From: a virus
Length of the DNA: 33,895 nucleotides
Direction: 5' to 3' (one strand)
IMG/VR virus record: IMGVR_UViG_3300030102_002890
Coordinates: 1 to 33,895 of that record
In this document: positions 20,976 to 28,176 of the stretch, piece by piece
Position numbering within the stretch: position 1 is the stretch's first letter
How the letters are laid out: each line of letters begins with the position of its first letter
The notes under the pieces: generated by a model
Told to the model about the DNA's origin: nothing
The model's database searches: none
What the model saw: only the letters and a program-made list of their open reading frames with translations
Translations under genes and position numbers: made by a program

Positions 20976-22330
20976 TGTATGCTCACTGGTTGTAGGATTG
21001 TCAATCCGTTTCCTGATTTAATTAAGAACTCTTCGCCATCATCGGTGCCCGTCGCTTCATCTCGGAAATCGCTGGCTAGTTCGCTTATCCCCACGCCCAT
21101 GAAGTAGACGCCCAGCCCGTCAATCGGGTTCGGGAAGTCTCGTCCACCCTGTGTTTTGACATAGCCATCTGCAGGCGGGAACGCACCGAACAATGAACAC
21201 AAACCTGCAGAGATATTCATCCTACCGTTGTGAGGATGCACAGCAAGTAGACGCGCTTTCTGACCAAATCCAGTTGTGCCATTTTGCAAAAATATGTTGT
21301 CTTCTGGACACGATTCAACCGGATCAAAAAAGGGTTCCTCACAAGGCAGGAATGCGCCAAGGTTTTGATATATCAGCCCTTGAAAAACACCTTGATCATC
21401 TGGCACTTCACCCTGAAAAAAGGAAAAGAAATAAGGCGGGCTTGGCTCATCGAATGTGCCGTCACACTGCTCCTCCAAACTGATCACTTCTGTGGAAACC
21501 ATGACAAGATCCAAAACGTGCAGAGGGTGTATGTAAGTTTCGCCAGTCCCGTAAATACCTTCTAGAGTACTCGGCCCGTAAAACATACCCCCAAATGCAC
21601 CTAATTGAACAGGGGCTGAAACCTCTCCTGACTCTTGCTCTCCTATGCATTCTAACTTTTGCACTACGTCAGGGTCATCTTCGTAAATAATTCGATCCAT
21701 TTCTACGGGCAGACCCTTGCTGGTAACAGTAGGAAGATCATTTGCCATAGCAAACGTAGGACGGTAGTAAGTCGAGTAGGCGTAGTTGGTTGGCCCTGCA
21801 GTGGAACTCGGCCCCGGGTCAGGGTTCATAGTAACAGTAAACCCAGCGTTATTGACATCGGTGCCTGCCTCGGTAAACAACGCAGTGCCAAGATGTGTGA
21901 TGCGCAAAAACTTGCGGCCTTGGAAATTTTCAAATTCTTCGGTGAAAGAAAATAGCGGAGGCGGTGCTCTATCTAGTGGCGTATTTGGTGGTGAAACAAC
22001 TTTAAATCTTCCATTTGGCGCAGGCGGCGCAAATATTGGTGGGTCTAAATTTTGCGGACTTGATGCGTCGCCCAAGAAATCGCTGCTGTCATCTAATACC
22101 CACAGTTGAACTCCATCGTGCCAGTAGGCTTCGTTGCCGTTTGGAAAAAAACCCTGATCAATAAATCCTTGTATTTTTGCTTCACTCAGATAGGTCATAA
22201 ACTGCGCATCGTCTTGCAATGCAGGAAACCCCTCATTGCTAAAAGCGTCAGCGCAATACACTGGTTTGCATGTGTACCAGCCAGCCGGGTTTGTTTCGCA
22301 GCAACAGACTCGTTTGAGCAGGGCGGACAC
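20972..22330 (-). CDS. 452-residue putative virion/tail protein with N-terminal Cys cluster
   Basis: Unrecognised family. GTG 22330 overlaps the upstream stop by one base (TAGTG). The N-terminus has a dense cluster (RVCCCETNPAGWYTCKPVYC), then a mainly beta, Pro- and Asp-rich body with aromatic patches (PPYFFSFFQGEVPDDQGVFQ). Other Cys pairs are scattered (LECIGEQ, EEQCDG, LPCEEPF, ESCPED, GLCSLFG), so a metal- or disulfide-stabilised fold is plausible. Size and position between the connector genes and the fibre suggest a tail or adhesin component. No transmembrane segment or signal peptide was seen. Confidence 0.58.
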   Translation of the reverse strand: MSALLKRVCCCETNPAGWYTCKPVYCADAFSNEGFPALQDDAQFMTYLSEAKIQGFIDQGFFPNGNEAYWHDGVQLWVLDDSSDFLGDASSPQNLDPPIFAPPAPNGRFKVVSPPNTPLDRAPPPLFSFTEEFENFQGRKFLRITHLGTALFTEAGTDVNNAGFTVTMNPDPGPSSTAGPTNYAYSTYYRPTFAMANDLPTVTSKGLPVEMDRIIYEDDPDVVQKLECIGEQESGEVSAPVQLGAFGGMFYGPSTLEGIYGTGETYIHPLHVLDLVMVSTEVISLEEQCDGTFDEPSPPYFFSFFQGEVPDDQGVFQGLIYQNLGAFLPCEEPFFDPVESCPEDNIFLQNGTTGFGQKARLLAVHPHNGRMNISAGLCSLFGAFPPADGYVKTQGGRDFPNPIDGLGVYFMGVGISELASDFRDEATGTDDGEEFLIKSGNGLTILQPVSIQ

Positions 22331-22875
22331 TAGTCACACTCCACAGACAAATCGGGCTTCGCATACACCACGCAATAAACTTCGCCCTCAGGAAAATCAG
22401 CATCTACTTTTTTTGCGAACGCAGGAGCCGCAACAAAAGGGGGAAAGAACGTAACCATTACACCGCTTTCAAAAAAATCTAGTACGGCTATATCTGCACC
22501 CGGCACGCTGCCTACTGCTACGCCGTGCAGTGCTTGTCCCGGTGGTGGTGCAACAACCCCGTTGATAACGTTGGGGATGCCAGATATAGAAGTTGGCAAA
22601 GACTCCATCCACTCTTGCACCTCGCCAGTATAGTTATTGATAGCAAAGTCACCGTCGAACACAACGTCAACGCTGCTATTATCTCCGCCAACTACCTTTG
22701 CAGGCAGCATGACAGGCGATTGGCCAGAAACTTTTTCTGCTGCACCCATGCGGTCAGTCAGTTGACCAAGGTCTGCTGACACAATATCGAGGGCATTGGT
22801 CAACTCCTGAACCTTGCGCTCAAGAGCCTCTATGTATCCGTTAAAATCTCTAGACAACGGATGTGGGGCTGGCAT
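22330..22875 (-). CDS. 181-residue protein with N-terminal coiled coil
   Basis: No family recognised. ATG 22875 shares one base with the upstream stop (TGATG). Residues about 8-48 form a heptad-type helix (YIEALERKVQELTNALDIVS, then DLGQLTDRMGAAEK), suitable for trimer formation. A beta-rich C-terminal part follows (VDVVFDGDFAINNYTG...VMVTFFPPF). A coiled coil leading into a beta domain is common in phage fibres and attachment proteins. It could pair with the adjacent 452-residue protein. Confidence 0.55.
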   Translation of the reverse strand: MPAPHPLSRDFNGYIEALERKVQELTNALDIVSADLGQLTDRMGAAEKVSGQSPVMLPAKVVGGDNSSVDVVFDGDFAINNYTGEVQEWMESLPTSISGIPNVINGVVAPPPGQALHGVAVGSVPGADIAVLDFFESGVMVTFFPPFVAAPAFAKKVDADFPEGEVYCVVYAKPDLSVECD

Positions 22876-23696
22876 CAGAGGCTCCAGTTTGCAGGCTTGT
22901 ACTCGGGCGCTATATCAATAACGTGTTCCTCTTCCTCTTGTTTGAACCCCTGCACCGGAAACGAGTTGAAGTCGTACACCAGTGACATCTTGTACTCGTA
23001 TCGAATCTGGGCTTCATTGCCGGGCACATCAATGGCCAAACTAGTAGTAGCAGTAGATTGCAGCCCCTCCAGCAGCAAAGTGCCGGGTGCACAGGTGAAC
23101 CCTGCAATATCGACTGAGTTCGACGAGACAGTTCGAATAAACTCACCAAATATGCGCATTGGGTTTGCCCCGACGCTCACCCTGTCCAGCGTGATGCGAA
23201 TCGCAGATCGCGGGTGTGATCGGGTTCTAAGTTCTGTTACTTCTTCTGCAGTGAACTTCTTGCTCACTGGAGACCCGTCAATCATCGCACCGAATGGCAG
23301 GCCAAACCTAAAAGTGCCCGGCCCGGAATCCCCTTCATCCTTGGCTTTGGTATAGATCGGGGTCGGCAGCGTAATTGTAGAAAACGTTGCCAGTTGCCTG
23401 CTCGTAAATACCGGCCTGCCGCTGTAGTCAATCTGCAACTCGACAAGATTGCGTGCAATCTGGCGGCCATTAACCCGAGACACCGGCAGCCCATTGTGCC
23501 CGGGCGAATAGTACCTTCCCGCGTCTTCTTCAAAATACTTGTTGACTGCGTCGCGGATAAGTTGAGGGCCATCGGTGTCACCCTCAGGATTCTGCACAAT
23601 AACCATAGCCCGTACGCGCATCTGGTCATTCAAACCATCTGCGCTGTACACGCCCTGCGTGCCTTCGTAAATGTTGTTCTTGACACGCAGGTTCAT
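22875..23696 (-). CDS. 273-residue putative virion protein of unknown function
   Basis: No family recognised. ATG 23696 overlaps the previous stop by four bases (ATGA). It is mixed alpha/beta with many beta-strand-like segments (LVELQIDYSGRPVFTSRQLA, SAIRITLDRVSV, IRYEYKMSLVYDFNSFPVQG) and an acidic cluster near the C-terminus (KQEEEEHVIDIAPEY). There is no signal or membrane segment. Its place in the tail/connector block suggests a neck, nozzle or baseplate-like part. Confidence 0.55.
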   Translation of the reverse strand: MNLRVKNNIYEGTQGVYSADGLNDQMRVRAMVIVQNPEGDTDGPQLIRDAVNKYFEEDAGRYYSPGHNGLPVSRVNGRQIARNLVELQIDYSGRPVFTSRQLATFSTITLPTPIYTKAKDEGDSGPGTFRFGLPFGAMIDGSPVSKKFTAEEVTELRTRSHPRSAIRITLDRVSVGANPMRIFGEFIRTVSSNSVDIAGFTCAPGTLLLEGLQSTATTSLAIDVPGNEAQIRYEYKMSLVYDFNSFPVQGFKQEEEEHVIDIAPEYKPANWSL

Positions 23697-23947
23697 GCGC
23701 CCAGTTCCTCAGCAATGCGTCGCGGCAGGCTTTCAAGCAACTCAATAACCCTGCCTAAATCACCGTCAGACCTACCCTGAGCGGCATTTTGAAACAGTTC
23801 TGGAGCCTGCGCTTGCGTGATGACATCGCTGCCAACACGCTCACGCGCCTCTTTCGCCAATGACTCCAAACTCGGCATCTCAACCTCACGGCCTTCGAGC
23901 AACTTCATCTGCTCGACAACTTCTGGGTTGTCCATAGGGTTAGCCAT
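23693..23947 (-). CDS. small helical protein of unknown function
   Basis: An 84-residue, largely helical, acidic protein (MPSLESLAKEARERVGSD, LGRVIELLESLPRRIAEELG). Start ATG 23947 overlaps the previous stop (TAATG). No cysteines, membrane segments or known motifs. A short helical protein at this place could be an assembly chaperone or a linker protein of the tail, but nothing in the sequence decides it. Confidence 0.52.
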   Translation of the reverse strand: MANPMDNPEVVEQMKLLEGREVEMPSLESLAKEARERVGSDVITQAQAPELFQNAAQGRSDGDLGRVIELLESLPRRIAEELGA

Positions 23948-24471
23948 TATGTGGTTTGTGCTCCAATAAAGTCATCAGCCGCTGCACACATCATTTTACC
24001 TGCCAAGGCAATTCCGACAACTGGCTGCTTTGGATCGTGCTGAATTTGCATCTGTTGGATAATGCACGGCATGGCTTGGAAGGACTGACTATTGCCAGAA
24101 GCAGCAGCCGTTCCGGAGAACACAAAGTCAATCTTGATATCATTAGTAACAGTGCCAGCATCCGTGCCTTCTACCCGTTGTTTGACTAACTTCTGGATGC
24201 CCGGTGCTTTTGTTGCAACCATTACGCCAGTCAACTGGAAGTCACAGAGAACCTTGTCCCCGTGGTCAAACGTGGTGCGCGTGTCCCCTGACCCAGTAGT
24301 CTCTACAACAGCAACGCTGAAGTTGAAAGTTGCACTGGTGGTCTTGATAAGAAAGACATCATCAGCGTCGCCCTGCTGTGTCGCATCAGACGTAATGATA
24401 GCGCCAGTAATGCTACCGTTGTTAGCATTACCAAGCGCAGTTCCCGGACGGGCTGCAGCAGCATTAGCCAT
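23947..24471 (-). CDS. 174-residue putative structural protein
   Basis: Starts at ATG 24471 after a 12-base gap. It is Ala, Thr and Gly rich and beta-strand rich (DDVFLIKTTSATFNFSVAVV, DKVLCDFQLTGVMVATK, NDIKIDFVFSGTA, VVGIALAGKMMCAA). The pattern of long strands with a central hairpin resembles phage tail-tube or head-completion proteins, but no named family is recognised. If the particle is a siphovirus this would be the best tail-tube candidate; if a podovirus, a decoration or neck protein. Confidence 0.52.
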   Translation of the reverse strand: MANAAAARPGTALGNANNGSITGAIITSDATQQGDADDVFLIKTTSATFNFSVAVVETTGSGDTRTTFDHGDKVLCDFQLTGVMVATKAPGIQKLVKQRVEGTDAGTVTNDIKIDFVFSGTAAASGNSQSFQAMPCIIQQMQIQHDPKQPVVGIALAGKMMCAAADDFIGAQTT

Positions 24472-24483
24472 TGGTTACTCCTA

Positions 24484-24711
24484 TCAGGTGGCGTCTACGG
24501 CAACCCAAGAGTTGGAAGAAGGATCGGCCTTGAGGTACAAACGAGCGTCGGCGCTTGTGCCTCCCGTGTACAACCAGATCCAACCTTCGTCGCCAGTAGA
24601 GGGGGTAGCAGAATTGACTACAAACAAAGGCTGGCCCTTGAGGTCGCCATCGTTTGGAACGTATCCACCAAAGGTTTCAGCCAGTTGCTGAATAATGTTG
24701 TGACCAGACAT
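24484..24711 (-). CDS. 75-residue hypothetical protein
   Basis: Starts at ATG 24711 overlapping the connector gene stop (TAATG). A short helix (NIIQQLAETFGGYVPND) is followed by a small beta domain with aromatic residues (GQPLFVVNSA, DEGWIWLYTGG, ARLYLKADPSSNSWVAVD). It resembles short carbohydrate- or fibre-associated modules, but the function is unknown. It sits tightly between two virion-type genes and is likely a minor virion or assembly protein. Confidence 0.5.
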   Translation of the reverse strand: MSGHNIIQQLAETFGGYVPNDGDLKGQPLFVVNSATPSTGDEGWIWLYTGGTSADARLYLKADPSSNSWVAVDAT

Positions 24712-25694
24712 TAGTATTGAACTCCATTAACAGTGACAGTATTGTCGTGCAAGTACCGACTCAACCGCGAGTCAGTAAACCCAGTGATTGTGCCGAACTC
24801 AGATGGATCAGCGTTGTAGCCAAGCGTTTCCGAACGGATGGCCTGTCGATCCAACTCGATGCTAGCGGCCAAGCGGCGACGATATGTGGCCACGTAACCG
24901 TGCGGTGAGTTGGGCAAAAAGAACTGCTCTGCCACTGCAAGGCAGGAAGCAATAATTGTTTCGCCGTGCAGCGGGCCGCCCAGTGGCTTGCCAGAACTGC
25001 TGTACTGCGGCTCGTTGATCATTTTGTACTTTAGGACATATGCCGCATCTGGGATTGGGAAGAATGCAATCCGGTGCGTGGTGCCTGCAGTAGCGCTATC
25101 AGCGTTCATTGAGTAAACGGCAGCCACACGCGGCTTATCGTCACGATCCTCCAAGTATTGCATCATGTCCCGCAACTTGGATTCACTGGTAATCTCGATG
25201 GTCTGATCTGCAATGTTGGGATCAGTGCCGTAGAACGTGTCGTAGGTCAGCGGCCCTTCGATGCCTGCAAAGTCTGCAGGTAGGGCGTAGGTGCCGTTGT
25301 AGTGCACAGTGACTGTAGCCGCCCCATTCCCGACTGCAGCGTCAATAGTACTTGAAGTCATTGCAGTGACCAGATACTTGACGCCAGACACCGTAATGTG
25401 GGAAACCTCAAGGTAGTCACTTGTCAGAAATGTGCCAGATGTGCGAGTAAACACGCCGCTAGAAAAAGTGCCTGCGGCTTCTTCGCTGGCGGCATGAGTG
25501 TTTAGGGTTTCGATGCTGCGCAAGAAAGACCATCGGTGCCCTACGCGCTCGCCCTGCAGTGGCTCTGGCGTGTAGAACTGCCGCAGCCCACGCTTGACGC
25601 AGGCTGTGATGTCAGCGTTAGTCGTGCTGCGTTCGTACCCGAGCGCCCGCGCGACTTCCGCCTCAATGTCATCAATGGTTACTTCTAGGCTCAT
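24711..25694 (-). CDS. putative head-tail connector/adaptor protein
   Basis: A 327-residue protein; ATG 25694 overlaps the previous stop by four bases. The N-terminus VTIDDIEAEVARALGYERS...DITACVKRGLRQFYTPEPL is a helical opening of the type seen in phage adaptor proteins that dock under the portal. A beta-rich insertion (about 70-130) follows, then YALPADFAGIEGPLTYD and, near the end, HGETIIASCLAVAEQFFLPN with YRRRLAASIELDRQAIRSE, another long helix. The layout helix, beta insert, helix suits an adaptor ring protein. The assignment is by layout and position, not a firm family match. Confidence 0.55.
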   Translation of the reverse strand: MSLEVTIDDIEAEVARALGYERSTTNADITACVKRGLRQFYTPEPLQGERVGHRWSFLRSIETLNTHAASEEAAGTFSSGVFTRTSGTFLTSDYLEVSHITVSGVKYLVTAMTSSTIDAAVGNGAATVTVHYNGTYALPADFAGIEGPLTYDTFYGTDPNIADQTIEITSESKLRDMMQYLEDRDDKPRVAAVYSMNADSATAGTTHRIAFFPIPDAAYVLKYKMINEPQYSSSGKPLGGPLHGETIIASCLAVAEQFFLPNSPHGYVATYRRRLAASIELDRQAIRSETLGYNADPSEFGTITGFTDSRLSRYLHDNTVTVNGVQY

Positions 25695-26011
25695 GGTGCG
25701 ATGTAAACGTAAACGTCAGCGGTTCCGCCGCTACCAATGGCACTGGCGAAAGTCACAGTAATTGTGCCTGCAACAGCGGTGCCACCCATGTCGGTTTGCA
25801 CATATTGCTGCTCTGTAGTTGTGGCGCTGTGGTCTGCGTTGCCAAGAATGTCCATGCCATTGGAGTCAACCAAGGTTTGAATAGCCCGACCAGTGCCACT
25901 GTTGTTGTCGACAACTACAGCAATGACTGCGCCAAAATGCTCGCCATCGGTCGTGGCTGTGGTGCCGCTGGCGGCTACGGTAAGTTTTGCTGCGTAAACT
26001 TCTGAACTCAT
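25691..26011 (-). CDS. small beta-sandwich putative virion protein
   Basis: A 106-residue protein from ATG 26011 (ATGA overlap with the upstream gene). It has no Cys and few charged residues and is Ala, Thr, Val and Gly rich (VYAAKLTVAASGTTATTDGE, GAVIAVVVDNNSG, GTITVTFASAIGSG, ADVYVYIAP). It looks like a compact beta sandwich such as a head decoration or fibre module. It is similar in style, but not clearly in sequence, to the 106-residue protein at 20432-20752. Family unknown. Confidence 0.52.
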   Translation of the reverse strand: MSSEVYAAKLTVAASGTTATTDGEHFGAVIAVVVDNNSGTGRAIQTLVDSNGMDILGNADHSATTTEQQYVQTDMGGTAVAGTITVTFASAIGSGGTADVYVYIAP

Positions 26012-26784
26012 GTCACTTTACCCAAGCCCCAAGGCTTTCCCTTTTTGTATTTGTGTGTCGCTGGAAGACTGGCAACCGTGCCAAATCTGTCTGCTAGATA
26101 CCCTTCGATAGCAAGAATTTCCCCGTCGCTGATTGAGCCGCCGCCCAAAATAATTTCGCCAATCTTGCCGTCAAAGGTTGCAAGGTTTCCATTCGGACCC
26201 TGACCTGCAACATGGAAAGAGTTGGCGTTGCTAATTTCATTTAGGTTGGTCCTACTGCCATCTTGCGTGCCATCAAGGCGAACAATACTTGTGCCGCTAG
26301 AACGATACCCCGCAATAATGTGAGTGGCTCCAATTGTAACCGAAGTCGTTCCGGTGACAACTCCTCCACTAACACTGCCTATGTATTGTTGAACCTTATT
26401 GCCGCTTGTTATGCGAAGCAGGTATTCATCAGCACCAGTATGCTTTGCCAGCAGGGCCATGTGGTTGGGAACCGAGTTGGGCTGCACAACAATAAAAGTG
26501 TAGAAGTCGCCATCGTCAACGTCCATAGCATCAATGTCGCCGTAATCCATGTGGTCGGCCTCGGATCTGGTAAATTCAAGAACATCCAAGCCATTTATGG
26601 TTGCAGCGGCAGGTTGATCTCCACTGGCGAGTTGCACAAGATTATTGCCGTTGCCAGAAGAGTCCAACCAACTGAGCACCTGAACACTAGTGCCGCCCTG
26701 TTGCCAAGCCGTAAGCGGGGCAACCAGATCGCTAGGCGACCATGCCTTGGCGTAACTACATGGGAGACAAGAAACTGCGACCAT
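26008..26784 (-). CDS. LamG/concanavalin-like lectin-fold virion protein
   Basis: A 258-residue protein; ATG 26784 overlaps the preceding stop (TAATG). AWSPSDLVAPLTAWQQGG, LSWLDSSGNGNNLVQ, INGLDVLEFTRSE, FYTFIVVQPNS and FDGKIGEIILGGG follow the order of phage LamG-like glycan-binding proteins. The ending DGEILAIEGYLADRFG...LPATHKYKKG is the helix and tail I recall as typical of that family. It likely decorates the capsid or tail and binds surface polysaccharide. It is probably not a hydrolase, because no catalytic motif is evident. N-terminal MVAVSCLPCSY is not a convincing signal peptide. Confidence 0.7.
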   Translation of the reverse strand: MVAVSCLPCSYAKAWSPSDLVAPLTAWQQGGTSVQVLSWLDSSGNGNNLVQLASGDQPAAATINGLDVLEFTRSEADHMDYGDIDAMDVDDGDFYTFIVVQPNSVPNHMALLAKHTGADEYLLRITSGNKVQQYIGSVSGGVVTGTTSVTIGATHIIAGYRSSGTSIVRLDGTQDGSRTNLNEISNANSFHVAGQGPNGNLATFDGKIGEIILGGGSISDGEILAIEGYLADRFGTVASLPATHKYKKGKPWGLGKVT

Positions 26785-26924
26785 TACTTGCGAACCTTGC
26801 TCATCACCCAGTCATAGAGCGGGCGACCAGTCACTCCGCCGAGGACGTAGAAGAAGAAGAACGCTCCGGTGCTGGCGAAGAACGAGTCGATCCAGTTGGA
26901 AATAGAATCCATCGGTGTTTCCAT
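26784..26924 (-). CDS. 46-residue membrane protein nested in the overlapping cluster
   Basis: Starts at ATG 26924, with GGAAG just upstream, inside the 3' end of the lipoprotein-like gene in another frame (94-base overlap). A short amphipathic lead (MDSISNWIDSFF) precedes one hydrophobic segment (TGAFFFFYVLGGVTG) and a basic tail (MSKVRK). Size and topology fit a small holin or a membrane anchor peptide. Its stop overlaps the start of the downstream lectin-like gene. The overlapping gene's product is low-complexity in this part, which supports this frame being the one under selection. Confidence 0.55.
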   Translation of the reverse strand: METPMDSISNWIDSFFASTGAFFFFYVLGGVTGRPLYDWVMSKVRK

Positions 26925-27265
26925 AACTTCCAGCCAGAACCTAGAACCGTCGCTGTTGCCACCACGCCGCTGGCTATCGCCGTGGGGAGCAGGATGTAGT
27001 CCGCGTAGCGCTCCACGATGAACGCCAGCAGAATCAGAGCCACCCCTATTATCATCGGAATGGCCCCCCTGAGTGGCAGGCCGATGAATCGTGTTACCGT
27101 CATCAGTATCATGCCGCCCAGTATGGAAATCCCCCCGACCCAAACGAGTGGGTCGAGGGGCGTTTGTAAAGGGGGAGGCGTCAAAACCTCCGGGGCTTTC
27201 GCCAGATTACTTAGCGGACTGGTCTTGCACGCTGCGAGACTCAAGAGCAGCAATGCGGATTTCAT
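26831..27265 (-). CDS. putative lipoprotein with multiple membrane segments (overlapping gene)
   Basis: A 144-residue protein from ATG 27265. MKSALLLLSLAACKTSP is a short lipoprotein signal with lipobox LAAC (Cys13). A Pro-rich stretch and two or three hydrophobic helices follow (VWVGGISILGGMILMTV, AIPMIIGVALILLAFIV, LLPTAIASGVVATATVLG). It overlaps the upstream coiled-coil membrane gene by 59 bases and the downstream 46-residue gene by 94 bases. The C-terminal 29 residues, inside the second overlap, are Ser/Arg-rich and probably unconstrained. It could be a lysis protein or an outer-membrane o-spanin-like part, but o-spanins normally lack internal membrane helices. TTG 27316 is an alternative start. 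Confidence 0.5.
   Translation of the reverse strand: MKSALLLLSLAACKTSPLSNLAKAPEVLTPPPLQTPLDPLVWVGGISILGGMILMTVTRFIGLPLRGAIPMIIGVALILLAFIVERYADYILLPTAIASGVVATATVLGSGWKLWKHRWILFPTGSTRSSPAPERSSSSTSSAE
27132..27160 (-). terminator. possible intragenic hairpin within the lipoprotein-like gene
   Basis: CGACCC (27136-27141) pairs with GGGTCG (27150-27155). The stem is extended by CCCC (27132-27135) with GGGG (27157-27160) across one bulged A, with an eight-base loop. On the minus strand only ATTTCC follows, so it is a weak terminator at best. It could act as an attenuator or processing site between the capsid genes and the downstream tail genes. Confidence 0.3.
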
Positions 27266-27425
27266 GCTCCACACTGTGCTTGGCAAGTTTTTCGACCGTA
27301 CTGTCAAGGCGCTCAATGCTCCTAGTTAGTGTTGCCATACTTGCCGAAAGTCTCGCAAAGGCCCAAACCACCCCGCCAACCACGACAACAATGTTGCCTA
27401 CAGCCAACGGGATCTGCCAGTCCAT
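27207..27425 (-). CDS. small membrane protein with TM and coiled coil (i-spanin/holin-like)
   Basis: A 72-residue protein from ATG 27425, directly after the TAA of the upstream gene. One N-terminal hydrophobic segment (IPLAVGNIVVVVGGVVWAF) is followed by a coiled-coil-like region (ASMATLTRSIERLDSTVEKL...HEIRIAALESRS). That is the layout of inner-membrane spanins and of some holin partners. The lipoprotein-like gene starts inside its 3' end in another frame, as with embedded Rz/Rz1 pairs. Family not recognised; spanin is the working idea. Its placement among head genes is unusual for a lysis gene. Confidence 0.58.
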   Translation of the reverse strand: MDWQIPLAVGNIVVVVGGVVWAFARLSASMATLTRSIERLDSTVEKLAKHSVEHEIRIAALESRSVQDQSAK

Positions 27426-28175
27426 TTAGCGCTCCGAAGAGATCATCACATAGTCAACAGCCGTGACACATGCCGCAGCGGTGTTGCCATTGGTAATCGC
27501 AATAACAGACCCGAGCATTTCATCATCGGGAATGTTGGTATCGAGAGTACCGGCGCTTTCACCGTCAACGAACACAGTCACTTCACCACCACGGACCCGG
27601 AAGCCAATCTTCATAAAGTCCGAAATGCCTTTGCCGGGAGTAGCGGCAGAGGAGGAAGCAATGACTGCAATGTCAGACAACTTTGATTCGGTGTCGTTCT
27701 TGACGCACACGAAGTCCAAAGAGTCAGAGTCATCTGGATCAATTTGGAATCCAATCATGTCGTCCAGATTGTGAATCGAAGCAGATGTCAACGCAGCAGT
27801 CCCCGGCGTAACTGACAACCCAACGAACGCTGCGCCTGCTGGCGTAGTGCCCGAAGAGGTTGCAAACCGGATGCGTGCCTCGAAGTAGACTTCTTTGTCC
27901 AACTTGACAAACTCAGTGTCGGAACCCAGTTGCGCACCGTCATCAGCGTTCGTACTCACGGTGCTGATCAACACAACTCCGCCACGCTCATCAGCGCCAG
28001 CAAAAGTAGGGTTGGCTTCAGATCCAGCGTCATTGAGTTCAACCGACTGATAACCGTTGTCAACAGGGTTGGTTTCAAGGAAATCATCAAACCGGGTAAA
28101 TCGGCGTCCCGGGTTAGAGATTCCTTCCAAAATGGGTGCATCACCGATTGCACCACCGTCATATCGCACTGCCAT
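27426..28175 (-). CDS. lectin-fold (LamG-like) capsid-associated protein
   Basis: A 249-residue protein from ATG 28175. An N-terminal linker (MAVRYDGGAIGDAPILEG) is followed by a beta-rich body. EVYFEARIRFATSSG, FVGLSVTPGTAALTS, IGFQIDPDDSDSLDFVCVKN, MKIGFRVRGGEVTVFVDGES and SVIAITNGNTAA follow the strand order of concanavalin/LamG folds. It lies immediately after the capsid gene, the usual place for head-decoration or head-fibre proteins, so it probably decorates the capsid. No catalytic motif is visible. It is distinct from the lectin-like protein at 26008-26784. Confidence 0.62.
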   Translation of the reverse strand: MAVRYDGGAIGDAPILEGISNPGRRFTRFDDFLETNPVDNGYQSVELNDAGSEANPTFAGADERGGVVLISTVSTNADDGAQLGSDTEFVKLDKEVYFEARIRFATSSGTTPAGAAFVGLSVTPGTAALTSASIHNLDDMIGFQIDPDDSDSLDFVCVKNDTESKLSDIAVIASSSAATPGKGISDFMKIGFRVRGGEVTVFVDGESAGTLDTNIPDDEMLGSVIAITNGNTAAACVTAVDYVMISSER

Positions 28176-28176
28176 G

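Noticed and set aside
27266-27316. Start of the lipoprotein-like gene at TTG 27316
   Set aside because: It would place 17 polar residues before the hydrophobic signal core and spoil the lipobox signal; ATG 27265 gives a standard short lipoprotein signal, although its ribosome-binding site is weak.
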